From: Flavobacteriales bacterium
GTDB taxonomy: Bacteria; Bacteroidota; Bacteroidia; Flavobacteriales_D; Parvicellaceae
Direction: 5' to 3'
DNA length: 64,000 nt
Assembly: GCA_020635565.1 (NCBI GenBank)
Contig: JACJZN010000006.1
Coordinates: forward strand, 558,001 to 622,000
The notes under the pieces were generated by a model. It saw only the letters and a program-made list of their open reading frames with translations, made no database searches and was not told where the DNA came from. Shown piece after piece: positions 21,877 through 30,891 of the stretch. Both the position numbers and the translations under genes were made by a program. How positions within the stretch are numbered: position 1 is the stretch's first letter; every line of letters starts with the position of its first letter.

Positions 21877-22299
21877 TTACTTTATTCGAACGAAATAATC
21901 TAAAGCTAATGAATAGCTCTCTAATCCAAAACCACTGATCACCCCTTTACAATTCTTGGCTAACAAGGAATGATGTCTATACTCTTCTCTGGCGTACACA
22001 TTTGATAGATGCACTTCGATGACCGGAACACTGATCGCTGCGATCGCATCTGAAATACTTACCGAAGTATGGGTATATCCTCCTGCATTCAAAATGATGC
22101 CGTCAAAAGAAAACCCAACTTCATGTAGTTTGTTGATGATCTCACCCTCTACATTACTTTGAAAATAGTCCACTTCTACCCCATCCCTCTTTTTCAAACT
22201 TTCAAGATACGTTTCAAAAGAAACATCTCCATAGATTCCCGGCTCTCTTTTGCCCAACAAATTCAAATTGGGACCATTAATGATCATAATCTTCTTCAT
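21877..22299 (-). CDS. aroQ: type II 3-dehydroquinate dehydratase
   Basis: Converts 3-dehydroquinate to 3-dehydroshikimate in the shikimate pathway. Signature IINGPNLNLLGKREPGIYG (residues 5-23), with Asn/Tyr of the catalytic loop. Then NAGGYTHTSVSISDAI (about 71-86), where H76-like His acts as base-partner, and EVHLSNVYAREEYRHHS (about 94-110). 140 residues is the typical dodecamer subunit size. It lies in a run of closely spaced minus-strand genes, 1 base after the zinc-ribbon gene, suggesting co-transcription. Confidence 0.97.
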   Translation of the reverse strand: MKKIMIINGPNLNLLGKREPGIYGDVSFETYLESLKKRDGVEVDYFQSNVEGEIINKLHEVGFSFDGIILNAGGYTHTSVSISDAIAAISVPVIEVHLSNVYAREEYRHHSLLAKNCKGVISGFGLESYSLALDYFVRIK

Positions 22300-22300
22300 C

Positions 22301-22663
22301 TTAAATATAATCCAGTTTTCTCACTAAAGCATACTCTTCGTTATCCAGTTCCAAATAACCATGCTCATAAACAAAGTAATAGGTTTTACCCTGCTTGGTG
22401 CGATACATATTGGTGTAAAAATAAAAATTGAATCCGTTCAGCAGTAATTTCTCTTTAGTCGTCTTAGATTTCTCATTGGGATTAAATTCCTCTAAGATCC
22501 TTCGATTCTTTCTGAGGATGGAGTTCACTTTTCGAAAGTACTCATCGCTCATTTTGTTTTTGAGGTTGTTGTAGGAGCTTCTGCAATTATCATTGCAGAA
22601 TTTCTTATCTACTCTTCCAAATAGTTCTTCACCGCACGACAGACATTTCTTTTTTTCACCCAT
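22301..22663 (-). CDS. zinc-ribbon protein, unknown function
   Basis: The N-terminal CLSCGEELFGRVDKKFC..NC (residues 7-28) has the C-x2-C...C-x3-C pattern of a DUF2116-like zinc ribbon. A helical stretch (SSYNNLKNKMSDEYFRKVNSILRKNRRILEEF) and a C-terminal strand region NFYFYTNMYRTKQGKTYYFVYEHGY follow. 120 residues, cytoplasmic. Such proteins are common in Bacteroidota genomes and are uncharacterised; a nucleic-acid-binding role is only inferred. It lies between the DUF2461 gene (2-base gap) and aroQ. Confidence 0.8.
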   Translation of the reverse strand: MGEKKKCLSCGEELFGRVDKKFCNDNCRSSYNNLKNKMSDEYFRKVNSILRKNRRILEEFNPNEKSKTTKEKLLLNGFNFYFYTNMYRTKQGKTYYFVYEHGYLELDNEEYALVRKLDYI

Positions 22664-22665
22664 AA

Positions 22666-23388
22666 CTATAACATATCTAGCATTGGCCTTTCAAAGAACT
22701 GATTGTAGGACTTTAACAGTTTAAAATTCTCAACCATCTCTTTTAACAGATCTTCATTGTATATCGTTTTCAAAGGCAATTTTCGGTATACATACCAGTT
22801 TTTATTGAATAGGAGGTCTTCTTTCGCTGATAACTCATCAAATTCCTTCCCCAATCTTTTTGCCTTTTCACCTTGTATTTCACCAAAAGAGGATTTAAAC
22901 TTTTTATCATCAATGATCTTTCTAAAATCCGGGTGATAATCCATAATCTCTTCTCTGATTCGTTGAATCTGTTTGGCATCCAACATATAAACTCCACCGT
23001 ATATTCTCAATTCATCCTTATTGATCTCAAAATACATTCCTGGAAACGATTTATTTTTAGTTCCAAATCTTGAAATAAAGGCAGAACGATTGGTTTTGTA
23101 AGGTGTTTTATCTTTTGAAAATCTGATATCTCTATTGATTCGAAAAATACACTTATTGTAAGGCACGTTAATAGTAGGATCGATCTTTTGCACCTCTACC
23201 AACAGATCTTTGATCAACAGATCAAAGGGTTCCTTAACAGAATCATGATAGCGCTTTCTATTCTGATCAAACCATTCCTTGTGGTTATTCGTTTCTAGTT
23301 CTTTAAAGAAGGCTGTAAAATCTTCAGTGAAATACTTGTTTTTGGTCATTTGGGGATCAGTTTTTAACAAAATCAATTCGTCCGGCAT
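22666..23388 (-). CDS. DUF2461 (TIGR02453) family protein
   Basis: FTAFFKELETNNHKEWFDQNRKRYHD (about residues 25-50) and INRDIRFSKDKTPYKTNRSAFISR (about 107-130), followed by GMYFEI, are diagnostic of the DUF2461 family, found in all domains and of unknown function. Length about 227-240 fits. A start at ATG 23349 (MTKNKYFTEDF) would be equally consistent with family members and avoids a poorly conserved 13-residue leader. Divergent from efp with a 42-base gap that holds the efp promoter, so its own promoter would overlap that region. Confidence 0.85.
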   Translation of the reverse strand: MPDELILLKTDPQMTKNKYFTEDFTAFFKELETNNHKEWFDQNRKRYHDSVKEPFDLLIKDLLVEVQKIDPTINVPYNKCIFRINRDIRFSKDKTPYKTNRSAFISRFGTKNKSFPGMYFEINKDELRIYGGVYMLDAKQIQRIREEIMDYHPDFRKIIDDKKFKSSFGEIQGEKAKRLGKEFDELSAKEDLLFNKNWYVYRKLPLKTIYNEDLLKEMVENFKLLKSYNQFFERPMLDML

Positions 23389-23395
23389 AAACTAT

Positions 23396-23403
23396 TATAT
23401 TTG
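23396..23403 (+). promoter_or_regulatory. -7 element of efp promoter
   Basis: TATATTTG matches TAnnTTTG exactly, 27 bases upstream of the efp ATG. No clear TTTG -33 box at 19 bases spacing. Confidence 0.5.
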
Positions 23404-23430
23404 TGCCTCTAAATCTCAAAGTTATACAAA

Positions 23431-23997
23431 ATGGCGAATACTTCAGATATTAAGAACGGGGTTTGCATGGACCTAGATGGAAAACTAGTTCAGGTGATTG
23501 AATTTCAACACGTGAAACCAGGAAAAGGACCAGCTTTCGTTCGTACGAAACTAAGAAACATTGAAACCGGAAGAGTTGTTGATCACACCTTCTCTGCTGG
23601 ACACAAGATCGATATCATTAGAATTGAAAACAGACAGTACCAATACCTTTATCAGGATGGCGCTTTTTATGTTTTCATGAACACTGAAACTTATGAGCAA
23701 GTAAACATCGACCCTAAGATGATCGATAAGCAAGACTTCCTTAAAGAAGGTATTATTGTAAATATTTTGTTCCATGCAGGAGAAGAAATGCCATTGGTAG
23801 TTGAATTACCTCAATTCTTGGAAACAGAAGTTACTTATACTGAGCCTGGAATTAAGGGAGATACTGCAACGAACACCATGAAACCAGCTACCATAGATAC
23901 GGGTGCAGAAGTTAGAGTACCATTGTTCATCGATACGGGAGACAAGATCAAAGTAGACATTGAAAAAGGTGTTTACGTGGAAAGAATCAAAGATTAA
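23431..23997 (+). CDS. efp: elongation factor P
   Basis: Relieves ribosome stalling at polyproline. It has an N-terminal KOW-like domain with the conserved loop VKPGKGPAFVRTKLRN (about residues 30-45), in which the tip lysine (PGKG) would contact the peptidyl transferase centre. Two OB-like domains follow, including the signature TVTYTEPGIKGDTATN-type stretch (here EVTYTEPGIKGDTATN, about 131-146). Length 188 is normal. Start ATG 23431 places the TAnnTTTG element 27 bases upstream. A hairpin (24007-24045) follows the stop. Confidence 0.98.
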   Translation: MANTSDIKNGVCMDLDGKLVQVIEFQHVKPGKGPAFVRTKLRNIETGRVVDHTFSAGHKIDIIRIENRQYQYLYQDGAFYVFMNTETYEQVNIDPKMIDKQDFLKEGIIVNILFHAGEEMPLVVELPQFLETEVTYTEPGIKGDTATNTMKPATIDTGAEVRVPLFIDTGDKIKVDIEKGVYVERIKD

Positions 23998-24006
23998 TCT
24001 TCTTTC

Positions 24007-24045
24007 CCTTTTAATTTAGACAGCTTTTAGGAGCCTATTAAAAGG
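24007..24045 (+). terminator. hairpin between efp and the VOC gene
   Basis: CCTTTTAAT (24007-24015) and ATTAAAAGG (24037-24045) form a perfect 9-bp stem with a 21-base loop. There is no strong T-tract afterwards on the plus strand, so it may be a terminator, a processing site or a structural element. Confidence 0.4.
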
Positions 24046-24067
24046 CATCTAGCAAATACAGATTTTT

Positions 24068-25129
24068 ATGTATACAATTCACGGAATTCAACATTTAGGT
24101 GTAGGGGTGGCCAATCATGAAAATGCATGGAAGTGGTACAGAAAGTTCTTTGGAATGAATATTCCATTTTTCAATGCTGAAGCTCCAGCTCCTTTAATGG
24201 ACATATATACAGACAACGAAACCATCACCAAAAGAGCAGCCATGGTTATGAACCTGAAAGGTGGTTGCGCCATGGAAATTGTTTGCCCTACTTCTTTTCA
24301 GTCGAAAAGGTCAAAAACCGAGTTTCAATTAGGAGATTATGGAATCTTTATTGGAATGATCAAAGCTCCTAATGTTGATCAGGCTTATGAATTCTTCAAG
24401 TCAAATGGCGGGCAATTAGCAAGTAAGGTGAATGAAATGCCGAATGGCTGGAAAACATTCTATTGTTATGATGCTGACGGTAATCTTTGGCAAGTTGTTC
24501 CGAGCAATGAATGGTACATGAACTATGATCATCCTACGGGAGGTGTATGCGGTTGTAGTGTGGGAGTCTCAGACATCGACAAAGCAAAAACCTTATACGC
24601 AGACATATTAGGTTATGATCAAGTAGTTTATGATCATTCAGAGACATTCAGAGACTGGAAATTTGTTCCTGGCGGTGATGGCAAATTTAGACGAGTACTT
24701 CTCGCTCAAAGTAAACCTTCAGGAGGAGGATTCACAAAACTATCTGGAACATCCTACATAGAATTAGTACAAGATCTATCTGAAAGAAAGCCACTAAAGA
24801 TCTATGAAGGAAGAAAGTGGGGAGATGTTGGTTTTGTGCATTTAGGATTTGATGTGAGGGGCATGGCCGATCTTGGAAAGAAACTTGAAGAAAAGGGATT
24901 TGGTTTTACCTGCGATACAAATGACGTATTGAGCATGGGGGAATCAACAAAAGTTCACTGTACCTATATTGAGGATCCAGATGGGACTTTGATCGAATTG
25001 ATCGAAGTTTATAAAATCCCAATTATTGAAAAGCTGGGAATCAATCTAAATGTAGAAAAGCGTCCGGCTAACAAACCTTTACCGGATATCATGTTAAAAG
25101 CATTGCGTTTTTCGCGTATTAAGGATTAA
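24068..25129 (+). CDS. VOC (glyoxalase/dioxygenase) superfamily protein, two-domain
   Basis: Two vicinal-oxygen-chelate domains. The first starts IHGIQHLGVGVANHENAWKWYRKFFGM (about residues 4-30, His likely metal ligand). The second contains GCSVGVSDIDKAKTLYADILGYDQV (about 161-185), GFVHLGFDV (about 258-266) and IEDPDGTLIELIEV (about 306-319), with His and Glu as the probable second metal site. 353 residues. It resembles 4-hydroxyphenylpyruvate dioxygenase in layout but lacks its C-terminal wording, so substrate is left open. The leader holds the hairpin after efp; a terminator follows at 25197-25266. Confidence 0.88.
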   Translation: MYTIHGIQHLGVGVANHENAWKWYRKFFGMNIPFFNAEAPAPLMDIYTDNETITKRAAMVMNLKGGCAMEIVCPTSFQSKRSKTEFQLGDYGIFIGMIKAPNVDQAYEFFKSNGGQLASKVNEMPNGWKTFYCYDADGNLWQVVPSNEWYMNYDHPTGGVCGCSVGVSDIDKAKTLYADILGYDQVVYDHSETFRDWKFVPGGDGKFRRVLLAQSKPSGGGFTKLSGTSYIELVQDLSERKPLKIYEGRKWGDVGFVHLGFDVRGMADLGKKLEEKGFGFTCDTNDVLSMGESTKVHCTYIEDPDGTLIELIEVYKIPIIEKLGINLNVEKRPANKPLPDIMLKALRFSRIKD

Positions 25130-25196
25130 CCGTACCTTTTTTGGAATAATGAATTACAGGATCAGATGATGCGCATTCATCTATCTTGCAAGATTA

Positions 25197-25266
25197 AACC
25201 ACTGCGTCTCTGTTAACTTGATTTTACTGATTTGAAGCAAGGAAAGTGAGACAAAGTGGTTTTTTA
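25197..25266 (+). terminator. rho-independent terminator after the VOC gene
   Basis: AACCACT (25197-25203) with GTCTC (25206-25210) pairs with GAGAC (25248-25252) and AGTGGTT (25255-25261), with a run of T after the stem. The loop is long (37 bases). The stretch 25130-25196 shows nothing else. Confidence 0.5.
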
Positions 25267-25279
25267 TTAACTTTATCTA

Positions 25280-25909
25280 ATGCGACTTTTGGTCTATACC
25301 TTATTCTTTTTAGCCTATACTGTAAATTGGAGTATGGGCGGAGAATGGTATCAGAAAATCTACTATCAGGATGGAAACTTAGAAAAAATAGGCTACCTAA
25401 AATGTGACTATTGGATCAATGATTTTGTCCCCCCTAAGAACAAAGTGACGTTCAAGCAATTCTACCTAAATCATGCTGACCTTGAGGATGATTCCATTAC
25501 AGTTTATACGGGCCTAATAGATAAAAGCCACTTCTCAAAAGCGGCTACTTTTCCCATTCACCCTTTTGAAATAGACCCTACTCATTTTGTGCGTTTTGAA
25601 ATCAATGAACTGGAAATAAATAATATTGGTAAGCTATATGTGAGGGATGATTATCACATTAAGACGCTAACACCTCTTTTCGATTCAGACACCACCTGGA
25701 TCTATGATAAGCCTATTAAGTCTTTACCGCTAGGGGATGAAGTTGGGTGTCGATTAGAGATCTATGAGTTTACAGCCTCCCCCTCCAATCGATCCTATAT
25801 AGAAAGGTTAGTAAGTCTCTACTTGATTGATGACAAAAAAAGAATGGAAAAATTATTACAGATCATGAACAGTTTACATATAATCGTTGTAGAATTGTGT
25901 GGTTGTTAA
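25280..25909 (+). CDS. exported protein of unknown function
   Basis: Signal peptide MRLLVYTLFFLAYTVNWSMG, then about 190 residues with strand pattern (KVTFKQFYLNHADLEDDSITVYTG, FVRFEINELEINNIGKLYVRDDYHI). Two cysteines at the extreme C-terminus (VELCGC) could form a disulfide. No recognised family. Start ATG 25280 follows a terminator by 14 bases, so the transcript is probably initiated locally or reads through. It stands 12 bases before the PhyH gene, suggesting co-transcription. Confidence 0.62.
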   Translation: MRLLVYTLFFLAYTVNWSMGGEWYQKIYYQDGNLEKIGYLKCDYWINDFVPPKNKVTFKQFYLNHADLEDDSITVYTGLIDKSHFSKAATFPIHPFEIDPTHFVRFEINELEINNIGKLYVRDDYHIKTLTPLFDSDTTWIYDKPIKSLPLGDEVGCRLEIYEFTASPSNRSYIERLVSLYLIDDKKRMEKLLQIMNSLHIIVVELCGC

Positions 25910-25921
25910 ACAATACTTAAA

Positions 25922-26866
25922 ATGAACCTGATCAAAAATAGTAAGCTAGCCTACGCTACCTATAATTTCTTCAAGAAGAAGGAACTGATGCATAATGTTC
26001 CTTTGTATCGTAAATATGGACTCGATAAAAAGTATTATTCTTCTGTTTCAAGTGAGGATTTTAAAGGAATTGAGGGCGAACTTATCTTCCTAGATACACA
26101 TGATTCAGAGGTGGAGCTACCTAAAATGGAGGGCTTTTCAGATCTTCCCAATAATTGGCAAGAATCACTGCTTGGGTGGAGTAAAAATGGCTATGCTGTA
26201 TTAGAAGGGTTCTTTGATCAGCCACGTATAGATGAAGCAGTTTCAATTGTGAGAGATTTGAAGAAAGACTCAAAAACGATCTGGCAGCATGGTAAACGTA
26301 TTATGTTTGCCATTCATCAGTCGGATAAGTTATTCCGATTAGGAGCAGATCCAAAGCTGATCAAGATCCTAGAAATGCTCATGGGGAAAAAGGTGGAATT
26401 GTTTCAAAGTTTGAATTTTTTCGAAGGAAGTCAGCAACGTGCACATTCTGACTCCATTCATATGACCACTTTTCCCTATGGAAATCTAATAGCTACATGG
26501 GTTGCATTTGAAGACCTTACAGAGGATTGCGGACCTTTATTCTATTATCCTGGTTCACACAAACTTCCATATATCATGAATGGTGATTACGGCAATATCG
26601 GTTCGAAATTCAGCTTAGGCACCAAAACATATGGCGATTATGAGGATCGAATAGAAAAGCAGGTGAACGAACAAGATTTAAAAAAGAAGCACTTCATCGC
26701 TAAAAAAGGGGATCTATTAATCTGGCATGCCAACCTATTACATGGAGGTGAAGCCATCCAAAGAGACGGCTCCACCAGAAACAGTATGGTATTTCATTAT
26801 TATGCGGAGAATGCAATTTGCTATCACGAGATCACACAACGTCCTACGTTAAAGAAAAAAAGATAG
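25922..26866 (+). CDS. phytanoyl-CoA dioxygenase (PhyH) family protein
   Basis: Fe(II)/2-oxoglutarate-dependent oxygenase. The facial-triad motif H-x-D is seen in AHSDSIHMTTFP (about residues 176-187) and the distal His in WHANLLHGG (about 263-271). The 2-oxoglutarate-binding Arg (RDGSTRNSMVFHYY) is about 10 residues later. Length 314 is usual. Family members hydroxylate a wide range of small molecules, so the substrate is not predictable. It is the last plus-strand gene before the convergent lipid-barrel-like gene; the stops are adjacent (26866/26867). Confidence 0.85.
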   Translation: MNLIKNSKLAYATYNFFKKKELMHNVPLYRKYGLDKKYYSSVSSEDFKGIEGELIFLDTHDSEVELPKMEGFSDLPNNWQESLLGWSKNGYAVLEGFFDQPRIDEAVSIVRDLKKDSKTIWQHGKRIMFAIHQSDKLFRLGADPKLIKILEMLMGKKVELFQSLNFFEGSQQRAHSDSIHMTTFPYGNLIATWVAFEDLTEDCGPLFYYPGSHKLPYIMNGDYGNIGSKFSLGTKTYGDYEDRIEKQVNEQDLKKKHFIAKKGDLLIWHANLLHGGEAIQRDGSTRNSMVFHYYAENAICYHEITQRPTLKKKR

Positions 26867-27982
26867 TTATCTATTCTTTCGGATATTAAATCCAACACTT
26901 ACTCCGCTTTGCCATCCATATTTGTTGAAAGAAACAAATGCATTAACTGGAATATTCAGATAACCACTATTAAAGGTCTTCCCTACTCCAATAACCCATC
27001 CAGCTGAAAGTTTCACGTCTCCTCTTCTGTCCAAACGAGTGACTAAGGGATATGGATTAGGCAAAACAAATCCATTGGTATCTGCTGTATTCCACTCTGA
27101 AGCAAGAAACCACTTATCCTGTTCGGTGTCAAAATAACTCTGAGTCGTTTTTTCAATTCCAAAAGAAGGTCCGAATGCAAATTCTAGTCCCGTATTGCTA
27201 CTTCTGAATCCATTCATTATAACCAACTTAGGATTAAACAATTGCTGTTCTGGTCCGCTAATAACGATCATCCCTTCTAATAAAGCATGGAAGTTTCCTG
27301 CACTTAAATACTCTTTCTCCAGTTGATAACCAAATTGAGAAACTAAGGGAAATGCTCCCCATCCACCTTCATCTTCTGGTGCACTCAATCTTTGTCCCAT
27401 TTCGCCTCCAACAAAAGCAGCTCCAACTCGGGGTCCATTATTCGTTATCTTCTTATTCGGAGCCTCAATTGGTTGATTATAAAATGTAAGTGTTGTGAAC
27501 GCTTCATGATTTACCTCCAAACCTAACATGTCTCTCAACGTGATCTCGATCATCGTCTGAATCTCCAAGGGAGCAGTGACAAACTCCTGAATGCTCGTTT
27601 TTACATATTCGTTCTTTTTAATGTCCAGCATTTTTAAACTCACGACCATCTTTTTTCCCAGTTCCTCAATACTTCCTGAGAACATATAATCTACCCCTAT
27701 ACTTTCTCCTACTTCCAGAAGACAATTCTTACCATAACACTCGGTTAATTTAATCCCATTCTGAGCTCCAATTTCTAAGATATCATGTTTGTCCAACACC
27801 TTAAACAGATCTGTTTTCTCTAACTCAATTCTTAGCAAACTACCCGCCACTTCTGGCTTCAAATCAGGCACAGATGAATAGATATTTAAAACAGCTACGG
27901 TTTTTGATGTATCCGACTGCGCCATGCTTCTTCCCAGAAAAATTAATAGGAGCAGTAATGTGATGTACTTATTTGTTTTCAT
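26867..27982 (-). CDS. exported protein with CsgG-like N-domain and beta-barrel-like C-domain
   Basis: Start taken at 27982, where MKTNKYITLLLLLIFLGRSMAQ is a good signal peptide; the frame also opens 18 codons earlier without one. The N-terminal half (KTVAVLNIYSSVPDLKPEVAGSLLRIELEKTDLFKVLDKHDILEIGAQNG, segments) has the character of CsgG/TolB-like secreted proteins, including KNCLLEVGESIGVDYMFSGSIEEL. The C-terminal half alternates aromatic and polar residues (GYQLEKEYLSAGNFHALLEG, GKTFNSGYLNIPVNAFVSFNKYGWQSGVSVGF), like an outer-membrane barrel. Probably envelope-located; no exact function. Confidence 0.68.
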   Translation of the reverse strand: MKTNKYITLLLLLIFLGRSMAQSDTSKTVAVLNIYSSVPDLKPEVAGSLLRIELEKTDLFKVLDKHDILEIGAQNGIKLTECYGKNCLLEVGESIGVDYMFSGSIEELGKKMVVSLKMLDIKKNEYVKTSIQEFVTAPLEIQTMIEITLRDMLGLEVNHEAFTTLTFYNQPIEAPNKKITNNGPRVGAAFVGGEMGQRLSAPEDEGGWGAFPLVSQFGYQLEKEYLSAGNFHALLEGMIVISGPEQQLFNPKLVIMNGFRSSNTGLEFAFGPSFGIEKTTQSYFDTEQDKWFLASEWNTADTNGFVLPNPYPLVTRLDRRGDVKLSAGWVIGVGKTFNSGYLNIPVNAFVSFNKYGWQSGVSVGFNIRKNR

Positions 27983-28053
27983 AAATTTTGTTTTAAAATT
28001 ATGAAGACAAAGTAAGCTACTAGAACTTCGAGACAAAATTTGAAAAATCAGGT

Positions 28054-28839
28054 TTACGTACTTTTAACCACTAACCCATCGTACGCAATTTCAACATTAT
28101 CAGGAAGTTCTTTCGACACCTCTTTGTGCTTACCCATTAAGTGAGATATATGAGTCAAATATGATTTTTTAGGCTTAATTTCTCTGATTAAGCTAAGTGC
28201 TTCTTCCAGGTTAAAATGTGAAATATGCTTTTCTTTCCTGAGCGCATTTACCACTAAAATTTCCGTACCTTCCATTTTCTTCTTTTCTTCCTCAGAAATG
28301 AAATTTGCATCGGTGATATAAGTAAAATTACCAACACGATATGCAAGGACCGGCAGCCTATAATGCATCACCTCAATGGGCGTTAATAACATATTACCGA
28401 CTGCAAAATCTCTGTTTCTATGGATTTCAAATCGTTCGATCTGAGGTATTCCGGGATATCGAAACTCATCGTCAAAAACATAGTGATATTCTCTCTTTAG
28501 ATTTTCGAAAACCAGATCATCACAATAGATCTTCATGGGTTTCTGAGCTCTAAAATTGTACGCACGAACATCGTCCATTCCAGCAATATGATCCTTGTGC
28601 GCATGCGTAAACACTAATGCATCCAACTGTTCTATTTTGGCCCTCAACATCTGTTGTCTGAAGTCAGGCCCTGAATCGATAACGATTTGGGTATTTCCCT
28701 TTTTTATTGCGATAGATGAACGAAGTCTGTTGTCTTTTGGATCAACTGAAGAACAAACTTCGCAATCACAGGTGATCACAGGAACTCCCTGAGACGTTCC
28801 CGTACCTAAGAAAGTTATTTCGAGTTGTTCATCGTTCAT
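28054..28839 (-). CDS. MBL-fold metallohydrolase (PhnP-like)
   Basis: Metallo-beta-lactamase fold. The sequence starts TFLGTGTSQGVPVITCDCEVC (about residues 9-28, motif segments), where the TGTSQGVP and CxCxxC are typical of PhnP/RNase Z-related hydrolases. The metal motif HAHKDHIAG is at about 79-87, Asp in DANF (about 171-174) and a late His in THISHLMG (about 232-239). Such enzymes hydrolyse cyclic phosphodiesters or lactone-like substrates. Length 261 is normal. It faces the divergent DUF3817 gene, with the promoter of that gene in the 92-base gap. Confidence 0.9.
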   Translation of the reverse strand: MNDEQLEITFLGTGTSQGVPVITCDCEVCSSVDPKDNRLRSSIAIKKGNTQIVIDSGPDFRQQMLRAKIEQLDALVFTHAHKDHIAGMDDVRAYNFRAQKPMKIYCDDLVFENLKREYHYVFDDEFRYPGIPQIERFEIHRNRDFAVGNMLLTPIEVMHYRLPVLAYRVGNFTYITDANFISEEEKKKMEGTEILVVNALRKEKHISHFNLEEALSLIREIKPKKSYLTHISHLMGKHKEVSKELPDNVEIAYDGLVVKST

Positions 28840-28883
28840 TCCTTACAAAATTAACATTCTTACACTTTTGTGATCGAAAAGAT

Positions 28884-28914
28884 TTTGCACGTGTTGTTTT
28901 GGGGATTACATTTG
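28884..28914 (+). promoter_or_regulatory. consensus Bacteroidota promoter for the DUF3817 gene
   Basis: TTTG (28884-28887), 19-base spacer, TACATTTG (28907-28914). Both elements and spacing match the phylum consensus exactly. Expected start about 28921, 11 bases before the ATG at 28932, which argues for that start codon. Confidence 0.78.
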
Positions 28915-28931
28915 CCTTAAATCTATACAGC

Positions 28932-29231
28932 ATGAGTAAAGGAAATTTAAATACATATAGAAAAATCGCCCTTTGGGAAGGAGTATCCTACTTAATTTTG
29001 ATTCCTCTTTCTGTTTGGAAACTGATGTTCAGTGGCCCAGAGTGGACTGTGAAAGTTATGGGAAATATTCATGGATTTCTATTCATCCTTTATGTGATCT
29101 TTATGTTCTTAGTAGGCTCTAAGTACAAATGGGGAGGAATGATGTACGTCATCGCAATAGTTGCCGCGATAATTCCCTTTGGAACTTTTGTGTATGAAAA
29201 GAAATTTCTGAAACCACTTTCAGATAAATAG
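28932..29231 (+). CDS. DUF3817 membrane protein
   Basis: A 99-residue protein with three membrane helices. It matches DUF3817 (YdzA-like): TYRKIALWEGVSYLILIPLSVWKLMF (first helix), VKVMGNIHGFLFILYVIFMFLVG (second), YVIAIVAAIIPFGTFVYEKKFL (third). The His in GNIHGF is a family hallmark. Function unknown. The frame could begin at 28899, but that start lies upstream of the likely transcription start, so 28932 is preferred. Convergent with the M61 gene, with one base between stops. Confidence 0.85.
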   Translation: MSKGNLNTYRKIALWEGVSYLILIPLSVWKLMFSGPEWTVKVMGNIHGFLFILYVIFMFLVGSKYKWGGMMYVIAIVAAIIPFGTFVYEKKFLKPLSDK

Positions 29232-29232
29232 G

Positions 29233-30891
29233 CTAAACCAATTTTAGATTTACCAACTTATATTGGTTTTCATTAGCCTTCTGTAGGTTCAGTTTTTTCA
29301 GTTGATTATTTCTGATAATTTGAAGAGATATATCTTCCTTTTCAAAATAATTCAACCATTCTGATAAATCCACATTCAGCGCGATTCCATTGATGGCATG
29401 AATGAGGTCTCCTGGAATAAATTTTGAGAGATCGGCTGAACTTCCTTCCAATACAGAAATAATTCTGTACCCTCCATTCTCATATGCACCTTTGATTCCG
29501 TATGCATTGATCCGATCAGTTGGAATAGTTAAATCCAGTTGTCGACCATCATAGGTTAATGCTTCTTCCAGATAAGGCAGAAAATCCTTTGTTCCGTTAA
29601 TCAGATCGTCAAATATATCATCGAATGAATCACCTGCAGTTGCCTCAAGTACTTCCAAATAAGTTGCATCTGAATATCCAACATTCTTCGTCAAATTATA
29701 CAACATGTGCATCGCATCATGCAAGCTTTTAACATTACCTGTTGATTTTCTGATCCTCATATCACAGATATAAGCAATCAAAGCACCTTCTACGTAAATG
29801 GATGTCTTTCTACCTGGAATTCCAGTCACATAACCATCCAACCAAGTATCCCATGACGAATCTGCTACCGAGTAATGTTTTCTTCCATCGTTATGTAAAT
29901 GTCTTAAGATATAATTCCCCAGGTCTTTATGATATTGAGTATCATCCACTACTCCTGATTCCAAAAGAACCCTATCCCCCATATAAGTTGTTACACCTTC
30001 TGCTACATATCCCAATCGAGAATAGTTCTCTCTGCTATAATCATAAGGAAACATCTCTTCCGGTCTAATGGACTTGATGTTCCAAGCGTGATAGAGCTCG
30101 TGTGAACATACTCCCAACAATTCTGAATAGAGCTGATCAAAAACAGCATATGAAGGACCTAAATAGATCATTGTACTTTTCAAATGCTCTACACCATGGT
30201 AAGCCTTTTTGGTATCTATCTGAAAAATAAAATGAAATTGGTCTGTCGGGAATCCTCCAAATTTCTCAATCTGAAAATCAGTAAACTTTTGAAAGTCATT
30301 GATCAATCTTTCCCAATCTGGTTTTACCTCTCCCTGAAACCACAGATGAAAATCAATTCCATGAGACACATAGCTTTTATGCTGCAATGTAGCCGATGCC
30401 ACAATTGGGGAATCGACTAGCTCATGAAATGACGAAACACTTGCAACACCATTAGAGAAGGCTAAAGAAGATGCGATTTCAAATGATTCAGGAAGTTCCA
30501 ATTTCAATTCGCAGGGCTGATCTTCTTTAAACTCCTGATACAACAAACAATTTACCGGATTGATGTAAAACTGGTGTTCATCTACAAAACTAGCTCCTGC
30601 ATTCAGTTCGCTAGCAAAATAGGAATACTCTGCTATGACAACATCAGTCTCGTGACAATGGATCATCCATTCATCTTTGGTTCGCTTGGCAAAGTTCAAC
30701 AACTCACCTTTAGCACCATAAAACTTAAGGTCTTTCACATTTTTAGCAAAATTTCCCAACTCATACCTACCGGGTCTCCAGGCAGGAAGTTTTGCAATCA
30801 GGATGTCACTTCCTAAAGTATTGAATTGAACTTCTATATTGAGAAAGTGATTATGAGCTTGTCTCTGATCGTATTGAATGAAATACTTCAT
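29233..30891 (-). CDS. M61 family (glycyl) aminopeptidase with PDZ domain
   Basis: A 552-residue zinc peptidase. The N-terminal domain opens IQYDQRQAHNHFLNIEVQF. The catalytic HELYHAWNIK (HExxH, about residues 264-273) with the third ligand in EGVTTYMGD (about 298-306) is characteristic of the M61/glycyl aminopeptidase family. The C-terminal PDZ domain (GGYRIISVLEGSSADLSKFIPGDLIHAINGIALN, segments) starts at about 464. Family members cleave N-terminal Gly or Ala. No signal peptide, so probably cytoplasmic or exported in another way. It ends next to the DUF3817 gene and follows the epimerase gene (sharing base 30891). Confidence 0.92.
   Translation of the reverse strand: MKYFIQYDQRQAHNHFLNIEVQFNTLGSDILIAKLPAWRPGRYELGNFAKNVKDLKFYGAKGELLNFAKRTKDEWMIHCHETDVVIAEYSYFASELNAGASFVDEHQFYINPVNCLLYQEFKEDQPCELKLELPESFEIASSLAFSNGVASVSSFHELVDSPIVASATLQHKSYVSHGIDFHLWFQGEVKPDWERLINDFQKFTDFQIEKFGGFPTDQFHFIFQIDTKKAYHGVEHLKSTMIYLGPSYAVFDQLYSELLGVCSHELYHAWNIKSIRPEEMFPYDYSRENYSRLGYVAEGVTTYMGDRVLLESGVVDDTQYHKDLGNYILRHLHNDGRKHYSVADSSWDTWLDGYVTGIPGRKTSIYVEGALIAYICDMRIRKSTGNVKSLHDAMHMLYNLTKNVGYSDATYLEVLEATAGDSFDDIFDDLINGTKDFLPYLEEALTYDGRQLDLTIPTDRINAYGIKGAYENGGYRIISVLEGSSADLSKFIPGDLIHAINGIALNVDLSEWLNYFEKEDISLQIIRNNQLKKLNLQKANENQYKLVNLKLV

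Noticed and set aside
24068..25129. 4-hydroxyphenylpyruvate dioxygenase (hppD)
   Set aside because: Two VOC domains and similar length, but the specific C-terminal sequence of that enzyme is not recognisable, so only the superfamily is given.
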